The position numbers and the translations under genes were made by a program. A stretch of DNA of 64,000 nucleotides, from assembly GCF_013033965.1 (NCBI RefSeq), contig NZ_WQFE01000008.1:124001-188000 (forward strand). Direction: 5' to 3'. Shown here one piece after another: positions 24,991 through 32,410 of this stretch; within the stretch, counting starts at the first letter, position 1; each line of letters starts with the position of its first letter. The DNA comes from Ruegeria atlantica. GTDB lineage: Bacteria; Pseudomonadota; Alphaproteobacteria; Rhodobacterales; Rhodobacteraceae. Under the pieces are notes generated by a model that saw nothing but the letters and a program-made list of their open reading frames with translations, was not told the DNA's origin and made no database searches.

Positions 24991-26259
24991 TTACGTGACC
25001 ACTCGGGCACAATCCCGTGCTGATTCCGGAGTTTTGCCTAGATTTTGCAAGATACCGCCATACAGAGTCATCAACGCGTTACACCAGGCTTCGGGTGTCA
25101 ACGAAATAAGGCGCGCGCCTGATCTGGCATTCGTGGCCATTTCGGCAACGCGATCATCGTCCGCAGATAGGCGGCCCAGCGCAGCGGTTAGTGCATCAGT
25201 ATCTCCGGCGGCAAAGCTCGCACCCATTTTTTGAGCGCGGATTTCTCGGCTTAGTAACAGGCTATCTGATGCCAGAACCGGCACGCCACATATCAATGCT
25301 TCAACCGGCGCCAGTCCAAATGGCTCTGGACCCAATGTAGGGGCCACAAGCATCCGGGCTTTGGCCATGGCACGCTTTAACCCGGCGCGATCTTGCCAGC
25401 CATCGAATTGGTGTTCGGGGAAACCAGTCCTAAGTTCCGCCAGATCCAGACCATCGCCCACAAAGCGAATTTTTACACCAGCACGGCGCGCGCCTTCCGC
25501 CAACAGGAACACGCCCTTGTACTGATGAAGATCGCCGATGTACAAAAACTCGCTGTTTTGATTACATGACACCGGACTAGACAACAGAGGTTCTGACGGA
25601 TTTGCGATTGGGACAATTGGGCTGACCGCCCCGTCAGGAAACAACCTTTGCTCCATATCCGGATGCAACAGTACGGTTGTTACATCTGGCAGCAGGCTGG
25701 CTCGGGCCTGGTCTTGCAAGGCTTGGCGTGTGACCCGCCAAAGTTTCTGCGCATAGCTGCGTTTGTCGCAGTTGCACAGGATGCAAGACGCCGACATCGC
25801 CTTACGGCCACAAGTTTTCTGCCGCCGAAAATCAAAGAATGCGCCATTGGGGCAGCTTAGAAAATAATCGTGGGCGTGCATAACAGTGCGGCGCCTGACC
25901 ATTTTGAGAGGCCACAGTACAGACGGTGACAGAGTCTGATGATATCCGTGGACATGATAGATCGTGTCCGAGCGATCGTTCTGCCCAATCCACGCGGCCA
26001 ATCGATTTTGAGCGGCCCGGTTCCAAATCCCGGACACGGCTGCGGTAAGCTTGGCCTGATCCAACAGACGGTGCCCGCCCAGAGCCACCACTTCGACTCC
26101 GGCATGCAAATGATCGCCCGCGTCACCGCAAAAATAGGTGACAGGAATTCCGTGTTCTGCAAGCAATCCAGCCTGCAATACGGCCAATTTGGAAGCCCCG
26201 CCACGAACCTTTGAGAAATCGCTGAGGATCACAACTCGGCTGGGGGTTCGTCTGGTCAT
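24991..26259 (-). CDS. GT4-family glycosyltransferase
   Basis: GT-B glycosyltransferase of about 422 residues. The N-terminal strand and glycine turn is 'VVILSDFSKVRGGASKLAVL'. The donor-binding C-terminal domain has 'FLYIGDLHQYKGVFLLAEGA', 'KIRFVGDGLDLAELR' and the E(x7)E-type motif 'EPFGLAPVEALICGVPVLAS'. A cysteine cluster around 'CILCNCDKRSYAQKLWRVTR' follows 'FFDFRRQKTCGRK', as in a subset of GT4 enzymes. It would transfer a sugar to the lipid-linked repeat unit on the cytoplasmic side. I chose the ATG at 26259, where the first strand begins. An upstream in-frame start adds 31 residues that look non-coding. A 101-codon frame ends here with an ATGA overlap, but I regard it as spurious. 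Confidence 0.85.
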   Translation of the reverse strand: MTRRTPSRVVILSDFSKVRGGASKLAVLQAGLLAEHGIPVTYFCGDAGDHLHAGVEVVALGGHRLLDQAKLTAAVSGIWNRAAQNRLAAWIGQNDRSDTIYHVHGYHQTLSPSVLWPLKMVRRRTVMHAHDYFLSCPNGAFFDFRRQKTCGRKAMSASCILCNCDKRSYAQKLWRVTRQALQDQARASLLPDVTTVLLHPDMEQRLFPDGAVSPIVPIANPSEPLLSSPVSCNQNSEFLYIGDLHQYKGVFLLAEGARRAGVKIRFVGDGLDLAELRTGFPEHQFDGWQDRAGLKRAMAKARMLVAPTLGPEPFGLAPVEALICGVPVLASDSLLLSREIRAQKMGASFAAGDTDALTAALGRLSADDDRVAEMATNARSGARLISLTPEAWCNALMTLYGGILQNLGKTPESARDCARVVT

Positions 26260-26614
26260 TGTTGCTGTAAGTGTTGTGTTGCACGGAATTGTGAATGCAA
26301 AATGGTGGCGAAAACCCGCTGAGGTGGCATTGCTCCCTTGCCATACACGCAAACTGGATTAGCTTTCTTTCCACCCATCAATAGACAGTGTCTCGGTGGG
26401 CCGTAAATGAGCCCGAAACTTTCACCGTGCGCAACCACCAATTGCGCCGCAATAGAAGGAACTGTCACCTCTTCTTCGGCAAGCTCTGTAGCTGGAATGG
26501 GAACGCTAATTAGCATCAAATTTTCCATGTTTGGACGAAGTATTGCCGATAATTCGCCCACTCATCCTGTGATATTGACAGGAAATCTAACTCCGCGTAG
26601 CGGTGGAGGTAATC
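26260..26614. promoter_or_regulatory. Divergent intergenic region
   Basis: About 355 bases between the GT4 gene and the small membrane-protein gene, which diverge. It probably holds promoters for both directions. A 101-residue minus-strand frame (26256-26561) is open across it but has a glutamine-rich, noise-like C-terminus and no recognised motif. No hairpin or repeat stands out. Confidence 0.35.
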
Positions 26615-26785
26615 ATGAATGACAAAAATCGAGCACAGCAAATGACACTCGTTCACGAGAGTAAACCATTGCGCTTCAACCTTGCTAATCTGATTGACAC
26701 TGCCTCGCCAAAGCTGCTGAGAAGGCTTGTAATCGGTGGCTGTCTCCTGTTCTGGTTGATCGTCGGTCTTTTCATTTTCCTTTGA
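26615..26785 (+). CDS. Small single-pass membrane protein
   Basis: Protein of 56 residues. ATG 26615 is preceded by GGAGGT at 26605-26610, a strong ribosome site, which argues that the gene is real. A GTG four codons upstream also fits the frame but overlaps the ribosome site. The first 35 residues are polar and end in a basic stretch ('SPKLLRRL'). The last 18 ('VIGGCLLFWLIVGLFIFL') form one membrane helix, so a cytoplasmic N-terminus with a C-tail anchor is expected. I recognise no family. It lies alone on the plus strand between minus-strand polysaccharide genes and converges with the ExoY-like gene, whose end is 16 bases away. Confidence 0.6.
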   Translation: MNDKNRAQQMTLVHESKPLRFNLANLIDTASPKLLRRLVIGGCLLFWLIVGLFIFL

Positions 26786-26798
26786 TCCATAGGATCAA
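26782..26798. terminator. Short stem-loop between convergent genes
   Basis: TTGATCC (26782-26788) and GGATCAA (26792-26798) form a perfect 7-bp stem with a 3-base loop, overlapping the stop of the small membrane-protein gene and just before the end of the convergent ExoY-like gene. There is no T run, so it is only a weak bidirectional terminator candidate. Confidence 0.35.
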
Positions 26799-26800
26799 TG

Positions 26801-27502
26801 TCATTGCGCGCCGTCAGCCATCAAAATCACCTTGATGGTTTTGAGAATGATTGTGATGTCACGCGGAAATGACCTGTTGCGCACGTAGTCTACATCCATG
26901 GCCACCCTTTCCGCATAAGTGGTTTTGCTTCGACCGTTAACTTGCCAGTGGCCGGTAATACCCGGCTTGACCGACAGGTAATCGTCGAAATGATCCCCAT
27001 AATGCGAAACCTCGGATGCAACGATCGGACGAGGTCCGACAATTGCCATATCGCCTTTGATCACATTCCAAAACTGAGGAAGTTCATCCAAGCTGGTTTT
27101 GCGAAAGAACTCTCCGACGGTCGTAATGCGCGGGTCGTCATCCAATTTCTGCTGAGATTCCCACTGCGCACGCGCCTCTGGATCTGACTCGAGTATCTTT
27201 TCAAGGCGATCTTCAGCGTCTCGTGCCATAGTACGAAATTTCAGGCAGTTGAATGACTTTCCATCTCGTCCAATGCGTTTGTGTGCAAAGAAGATTGGCT
27301 TGCCATCCGAGATCAGGATCGCCAAAGAGATCAGCCCGATAAATGGCGCAAAGAACACCAACGCAGAAAACGCGAAAATTCGGTCGAACAACGACTTACC
27401 TAAGCCGTACCAACCATCCCCATTTCTGTGCTGTATTTCTGAGTTAGAACTTCGGGACTGCGAGGCATCAATGCCCGCCTCCCGACGAAAATCAGATTCC
27501 AT
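26801..27502 (-). CDS. Undecaprenyl-phosphate sugar-phosphotransferase (ExoY/WbaP type)
   Basis: Initiating polyprenyl-phosphate glycosyl-1-phosphate transferase of 233 residues. After a variable N-terminus there is one re-entrant hydrophobic helix ('RIFAFSALVFFAPFIGLISL'), then the family motifs 'HKRIGRDGKSFNCLKFRTM', 'DDPRITTVGEFFRKTSLDEL', 'FWNVIKGDMAIVGPRPI' and 'YLSVKPGITGHWQVNGRS'. Length and layout match ExoY rather than long WbaJ-like forms. It transfers a sugar phosphate (usually galactose or glucose) to undecaprenyl phosphate, starting repeat-unit synthesis. I chose ATG 27502 over the TTG ten codons upstream. It ends 16 bases from the convergent small gene. Confidence 0.9.
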   Translation of the reverse strand: MESDFRREAGIDASQSRSSNSEIQHRNGDGWYGLGKSLFDRIFAFSALVFFAPFIGLISLAILISDGKPIFFAHKRIGRDGKSFNCLKFRTMARDAEDRLEKILESDPEARAQWESQQKLDDDPRITTVGEFFRKTSLDELPQFWNVIKGDMAIVGPRPIVASEVSHYGDHFDDYLSVKPGITGHWQVNGRSKTTYAERVAMDVDYVRNRSFPRDITIILKTIKVILMADGAQ

Positions 27503-27736
27503 AACACAGCCAATCGCTAACACTATATACAAGGCTGCAACCCGAAAACGACGGTTCGCAGAAAGAAACTTAATACCGTTAATGTATAGAAGATTCTCAA
27601 TCGACGTCGCAACTTTTTTTGAAAAACAGGCGGCGGAGCCTGAAAGCTTGTGGGTAACTTGAGACTATCAAGGGATCTGTCGCACTATCGGAAACAGTCG
27701 CGCAAATCGAAACCACACTGTAGCAGTGCAGCAGAA

Positions 27737-29155
27737 TCACATATGGCTTGAGTTAACTTGCCCTGAGTGCACCTGAGGGTTTGCCACATACAGCCCATAA
27801 GCACGCTCACGCGCAGCGACGCAGACCGCCGTGACGGCCATCAGGAAAAGTGTCGGATCCGGTGTGGTTGCCGAAACCAGCATGGCAGTTAGCAAAGTCA
27901 GCGCACAGACTCGGCCAGCGCAATACAGCCGCAAAGTGCTGCGATCAGCCCCGCTGATAGGCGAACCAATGGCAGTTATGACAAAAAGCGCAAAGGCCAT
28001 CGTTCCAATAAACCCAACACTCCCCAAAAGAACCGATACAAGACCATTACCGCGCAGTGACCCCACGCCAGCCCCCAGTCCCCAGGTTTGAACAAACGCG
28101 TTCAATGCACTTGCCGACCAAGCCCCTCGCTCTCGTCCGGACAAAGTATCGAGCTTGGAAAAGATCAACTGATCAAGAACGTTCGAGACATTATCGGCAA
28201 CAGAAGGGAACAAGAGTGACGTGCTCACAAAAATCGTCAGTACCGACAATCCCAATACCAGAAAATGTCCAAATACACGGGACATGCTGAATCCAAGGAA
28301 CATCCGGAAATGCAAAAGGACATAGAAAACGCCACCCGCGACGGCCAACACACCTGTACTGGACACGGCCAGCAGGGCGCCAATCAGGTTAGCCGCGGCC
28401 AACACACCATGGCCTTTTTTTCTGACAATCAGATATGACATCAGGAAATAGCTGAAGAATGCCGCCGAGGCTGCTCCATAGCTGGACGCCTCGGAATAGC
28501 CGCCGATCACCCGATCAAAGCGTCCGATCACAATTTGCTCGTTCAACAAAGCGTAGTCTGCTGTCCTGAACAGACTAAGCACCGCATCGGCCTGAAGAAA
28601 GTCGACCAACCCCAATATCGCATTCAATGAAGCGGCCCAAACTAATCCGGTTTCGATAAACTCTACGCCCCGTCGTCTGGCAACGGCCAGCGTGGCCAGA
28701 AAAAAAGCAACCGAAAGCACGATGTAAAAGGCCTGCGCGATATTCGAGCTTGAGGGCCCCAAAGGAACCATCACCGAATTGAAGAAAAGGCTGACTTTCG
28801 GCCCGGCGAAGGTGACGTTCATTGGAAACACCGAGAAGTTTCCCTGGAATACTCGCACCAGAACCAATGCTGAAAAGACAGAATACAGTGCGAAAACCAA
28901 CAAGAAGAGGCTGGGTGCGGGAAGCGGCAAGTGTTTCGTCGGCGAGACGCGTGCCGTTCGGCGCAGCACCAAGAGTGTGACCGAAAGGATGGCCAGCAAA
29001 TTGGCCATGATGATGGACAAGTCTCCTACAACTATGGCCGCGAACATACCGAACGGGATCAACGCAATGGCCATCAGAATACCATTATCGACATTTCTTA
29101 TGCTAAGCCAAAGCCACAACAACAAAAATGCGGCTGCAGCAGGGTAGACAGCCAT
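27737..29155 (-). CDS. Wzy/O-antigen-ligase-like polysaccharide polymerase
   Basis: Integral membrane protein of 472 residues with about 11-12 hydrophobic segments and one larger extracytoplasmic loop near residues 300-370 ('LDQLIFSKLDTLSGRERGAW', 'FVQTWGLGAGVGSLRGNGLV'). 'RERGAWSASALNAFVQTWGLGAG.GS' resembles the 'R...W..al..f...P..G.G.G' loop of the WaaL/Wzy O-antigen ligase-polymerase fold. It would polymerise flipped repeat units in the periplasm. Initiation at ATG 29155 is supported by GAGGA upstream. It is followed at 234 bases by the ExoY-like gene on the same strand. Polymerase and ligase cannot be told apart by sequence alone. The Wzc/Wza/Wzx context favours polymerase. Confidence 0.8.
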   Translation of the reverse strand: MAVYPAAAAFLLLWLWLSIRNVDNGILMAIALIPFGMFAAIVVGDLSIIMANLLAILSVTLLVLRRTARVSPTKHLPLPAPSLFLLVFALYSVFSALVLVRVFQGNFSVFPMNVTFAGPKVSLFFNSVMVPLGPSSSNIAQAFYIVLSVAFFLATLAVARRRGVEFIETGLVWAASLNAILGLVDFLQADAVLSLFRTADYALLNEQIVIGRFDRVIGGYSEASSYGAASAAFFSYFLMSYLIVRKKGHGVLAAANLIGALLAVSSTGVLAVAGGVFYVLLHFRMFLGFSMSRVFGHFLVLGLSVLTIFVSTSLLFPSVADNVSNVLDQLIFSKLDTLSGRERGAWSASALNAFVQTWGLGAGVGSLRGNGLVSVLLGSVGFIGTMAFALFVITAIGSPISGADRSTLRLYCAGRVCALTLLTAMLVSATTPDPTLFLMAVTAVCVAARERAYGLYVANPQVHSGQVNSSHM

Positions 29156-29573
29156 TTTGGTCCTCGCTCACGATTTCAGCGCGCGATCGGGGATACGCGA
29201 AACTGGTTCAATACATCTGGTTCAATAACTCATTCATCAGATGATTGAGCATCACCGCCCTCGGGCATACAGATCAAGAAAAATATTCCTGTCATTCGCG
29301 CCAAAACCAGCCAAACAAATAACCGCCCACAGCGAATTGTCCGCGATGAAATACGTACTGCGGTAACGTCCGCTCAATGGCTGCAAAAAAGTCGAGGCAA
29401 CAGTTTCGTTCATTTTCCAGAATTGTTTCCAATCATTCAGATTCGCAATCCAAACTTCAGAGAATTGCATCCCAACATACGGATTATTCGTGTTTTGACG
29501 GAATTGCATTTGGCATGATCGAACTGTGCAATAACCTCTGTCTGCATATATTTTCGGGAATGCTGAAACTACG
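29156..29573. other. Intergenic region with one doubtful 85-codon frame
   Basis: About 418 bases between the divergent polymerase and methyltransferase genes, presumably carrying both promoters. A minus-strand frame at 29252-29509 encodes 85 residues starting MQFRQNTNNP and rich in aromatic residues. It has no clear ribosome site, and I recognise no family. It might be a remnant of a larger gene. Confidence 0.35.
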
Positions 29574-30371
29574 ATGACTCTGCGGGGAACGATAAAAAGC
29601 GGCCTTAGCTTGGCGAAGCGCAGAGTTGGCTATCCTATCTCCGCCGCCTGGGCACATCTTATGGCAACCGGTATTCGGCCTCCGGCGATGATTGGCGCTT
29701 ACCCCGACTATGCGACTGCAATAGCCAAAGCTGATCGCGGTGGCTATGCGGACGAAGAAATCGTACAGGCCAATACCAACAAGATGAGGGGAAGAGCAGT
29801 CTGGGATTACCCCGTTATGCTCTGGATCAATGCAATGCACCGCGACGGCATGCGCGTATTGGATGCTGGCGGCCACTTTGGCATGAAATACACCGCCTTT
29901 GGCGATTTATGTCCGATCGCGAGCATGCATTGGACCGTGTATGATCTGCCTACAACCATCAACCTGGCCCGCGCCGCACAAAAAAGGCGAGAAGTGCCCC
30001 CAGAGATCGTATTTCAACACGATCTGGAAAAGGTGGGAGATGTTGATTTACTGCTGGCCTCGGGCCTGCTGCAATTTTTGGATGTGCCCTTGGCTGAACT
30101 GGTCAACAGGCTGAATGCGCCGCCGCAATACATAATTCTGAACAAAGTCGCCACGCGTCTCGGACCAACGGTCGTCACACTAGAGAAAATCGGCCCCGGC
30201 AGGGTTCCCTATCAAATCCGCGACAGGGACGAATTCGAAAAAAGCCTGACTGACATGGGTTATGCCATACATGATCGTTGGGAAATTCCGTCACTCAGTC
30301 ATGTGATCTCGACCCATCCTGAATTGGGTTCAAGCACTAGTATGGGATATGTATTGCAGCGCCTAGAGTGA
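29574..30371 (+). CDS. Putative methyltransferase, TIGR04325-like
   Basis: Protein of 265 residues. The central Rossmann-like methyltransferase text is 'RVLDAGGHFGMKYTAFGDL' (glycine-rich SAM motif I), 'WTVYDLPTTINLARAAQKRR' (motif II region) and 'DVDLLLASGLLQFLDVPLAE' (post-motif). 'AYPDYATAIAKADRGGYADEEI' before it is the N-terminal feature I associate with the TIGR04325 putative methyltransferase family, often found in polysaccharide loci. It would methylate a sugar or another surface-product building block. The target is not visible. Its stop lies only three bases from the end of the convergent phosphopantetheinyl transferase gene. Confidence 0.72.
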   Translation: MTLRGTIKSGLSLAKRRVGYPISAAWAHLMATGIRPPAMIGAYPDYATAIAKADRGGYADEEIVQANTNKMRGRAVWDYPVMLWINAMHRDGMRVLDAGGHFGMKYTAFGDLCPIASMHWTVYDLPTTINLARAAQKRREVPPEIVFQHDLEKVGDVDLLLASGLLQFLDVPLAELVNRLNAPPQYIILNKVATRLGPTVVTLEKIGPGRVPYQIRDRDEFEKSLTDMGYAIHDRWEIPSLSHVISTHPELGSSTSMGYVLQRLE

Positions 30372-30374
30372 GCT

Positions 30375-31046
30375 TTATTCAGGGTTCCGCCAAACCAGTT
30401 TCAATGGTTCAACAACATCTCGAAGGGCCAGGGCGCCAACCCAACCTGACGCTGGCTCGAGATGAACTAATGACCACCGTTCGGGATTATCTCCTTCGAT
30501 CCGGTTCAGCCGTACCGGGCTATCAGGAGCGAGTGTTACGTCAAAAGAGTCCAGCGGCATAAACAACCCGTGCCCAAGCATCTTCAAAACCGCTTCTTTT
30601 CTGGTCCAACAATTAAAAAAACCCTGCAACCAGCTCGACCGAGGCAGGGCAGACAATTCGGCATATTCGGCTTGAGAGAAATGGTGCCGTGCCACGGCGT
30701 CTTCGATTGGTCTTTTCTTTTCGACATCAATTCCAAGACTTGCCTGTTCGCAAACAGCCAGAATTGCGCGACCGCCAGAATGGCTGAGATTGAAACCTGG
30801 CCCAGCGTCCAAAACCGGCTTTCCGTGTGGGCCGTAATCAAACTCGACAGAGCTGGCGCTGAGGCCAAGGTACTGCCCGAGGATTTCGCGCAACCTACCC
30901 CGCCCCGCGATATACGTGTGTTTGTCGCGTAATTTCACAAACCGGTTCGCGCGCTGAATCTCATCCGTCGACAGACAATGGCTGAAACCGTGGATCTGAG
31001 TTTCTGGGACATCCAATGACCATTGCCAAACATCAACCTGGGGCAC
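30375..31046 (-). CDS. 4'-phosphopantetheinyl transferase, Sfp type
   Basis: Protein of 223 residues of the two-lobed Sfp class. The signature motifs are present: 'FDYGPHGKPVLDAGPGFNLS', 'NLSHSGGRAILAVC', the Mg2+-binding 'SLGIDVEKKRP' and 'FFNCWTRKEAVLKMLGHGL'. It transfers the phosphopantetheine arm of CoA to carrier domains. The same region encodes five carrier domains (two PCPs and one ACP in the megasynthase with a further internal arrangement described there, plus one PCP in the C-PCP-TE protein), so this is almost certainly the dedicated activating enzyme. ATG 31046 has no strong ribosome site. It sits inside the polysaccharide gene set, which ties the two biosynthetic systems together. 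Confidence 0.93.
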   Translation of the reverse strand: MPQVDVWQWSLDVPETQIHGFSHCLSTDEIQRANRFVKLRDKHTYIAGRGRLREILGQYLGLSASSVEFDYGPHGKPVLDAGPGFNLSHSGGRAILAVCEQASLGIDVEKKRPIEDAVARHHFSQAEYAELSALPRSSWLQGFFNCWTRKEAVLKMLGHGLFMPLDSFDVTLAPDSPVRLNRIEGDNPERWSLVHLEPASGWVGALALRDVVEPLKLVWRNPE

Positions 31047-31285
31047 CTACGAACTCCAATTTCCAATCGCCAGACACTTTCTCTTTGAACGCAACGATTT
31101 TGCCTCAACACAAGTTTTTTCATTTTTTGGTCAAAATATCACAATATTGTTGCGCTTTTGAGTGGAATTCTGCTTCCTTGAAGCTTGCGCTACGCAGTTA
31201 ACGATACCCGATCTCGCTACAGATCGGCCTGAATTTGTACTCCAATGCCGCCTGCCCAAACGGCGCATGCGTATGACCAATTCCG

Positions 31286-32383
31286 TCAGTGGACCCAATC
31301 TCTCAGAACCGTATCTACGATACTCGAGAATTCCCTGCGAAACCGGTCAGCTCCGAAACCGTTCGCATGGTCGCTGATATCCGACGGGTCGAACTGCGCA
31401 GCCTCGAACCGTTCAATCGCGTCAGCAATTGATGTCGTCGACTGTTCATCAAAGAACAAACCGGTGCGCCCGTCGATAACGCTGTCACGAACACCGCCGC
31501 GGGAATAGGCCAACACCGGGGTGCCACAGGCCATAGCTTCAACCGGAACAATACCAAAATCTTCTTCAGCCGGGAAAATCAAAGCTCTTGCCGATTGGTA
31601 AAGGCCGGGAAGATCTTCGGCGGACACGCGGCCCAAAAGTTGCACGTTGGCAGGCAGGTTCCGCTCAAGCTCGGCGCGTTGTTCGCCGTCTCCGACAACT
31701 AGCAATTGCCGGTCCAGCCCTCGGAATGCTTCAATCACCAAATCCGCCTTCTTGTAGGGCACCAATTCAGATACGAACAGATAGGGCACGCGCTCGACCT
31801 TTTGGTTGGACAGGTGATAAGATCCAAGATCCACAGGCGGATGCACAACTTGCGCCTCACGGTGGTAGTAACGGTGAATGCGTTGCGCCACGAAACTGGA
31901 GTTCGCAACGAATTTGTCCACCCGAGCCGCCGAGCAGACATCCCACGTTCTAAGCCGGTGCGACAGGTGCGAAAAATACACCTGTTCGAGCCAGGATAAC
32001 CGGGCGCGATAGGCACCGTATTGATCCCAGATATATCGCATCGGCGAGTGGGTATAACAGATATGAGGCGTACCTGGCGGGGCGATAACACCTTTGGCCG
32101 GACCGCTCTCGGACGAAATAACCAGGTCATATCCGGACAGGTCCAACTCTTCGAGAGCACGCGGCATAAGGCCTAGGTACTTTTGATAGTGCCGCCGGGC
32201 ACCAGGAAGCTTGGCAATAAAGGTTTCGGTAATTGGCCGGTCTCTCAGCAGGTCAGACAGCTTCCTGGGATCCGCAACATGAGTGAATAGATCCGCCTGA
32301 GGAAACAGTTTCACCAATTCTTCCAACACGCGCTCGCCGCCGCGCATCCCAACCAGCCAGTAATGAACAATGGCAACCTTCAT
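31286..32383 (-). CDS. GT4-family glycosyltransferase, WbaZ-like
   Basis: GT-B enzyme of 365 residues. The N-terminus 'KVAIVHYWLVGMRGGERVLE' and the following 'LFPQADLFTHVADP', 'CYTHSPMRYIWDQYGAYRAR' are typical of the WbaZ/mannosyltransferase branch of GT4. The C-terminal donor site has 'PYLFVSELVPYKKADLVIEAF', 'LLVVGDGEQRAELE' and 'EEDFGIVPVEAMACGTPVLA'. It would add a sugar, often mannose in this branch, to the lipid-linked repeat unit. It is the third gene of the minus-strand operon wza-like, wzc-like, GT4, starting 27 bases after the Wzc-like gene. Confidence 0.9.
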   Translation of the reverse strand: MKVAIVHYWLVGMRGGERVLEELVKLFPQADLFTHVADPRKLSDLLRDRPITETFIAKLPGARRHYQKYLGLMPRALEELDLSGYDLVISSESGPAKGVIAPPGTPHICYTHSPMRYIWDQYGAYRARLSWLEQVYFSHLSHRLRTWDVCSAARVDKFVANSSFVAQRIHRYYHREAQVVHPPVDLGSYHLSNQKVERVPYLFVSELVPYKKADLVIEAFRGLDRQLLVVGDGEQRAELERNLPANVQLLGRVSAEDLPGLYQSARALIFPAEEDFGIVPVEAMACGTPVLAYSRGGVRDSVIDGRTGLFFDEQSTTSIADAIERFEAAQFDPSDISDHANGFGADRFRREFSSIVDTVLRDWVH

Positions 32384-32410
32384 AAACGCACTTTTAGACG
32401 AACACCTGTT

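Noticed and set aside
26256..26561. A 101-codon minus-strand frame ending in an ATGA overlap with the GT4 gene
   Set aside because: The overlap is suggestive, but the start is GTG with a weak site, the C-terminus is Gln-rich noise and no family is recognised. A search would be needed to accept it.
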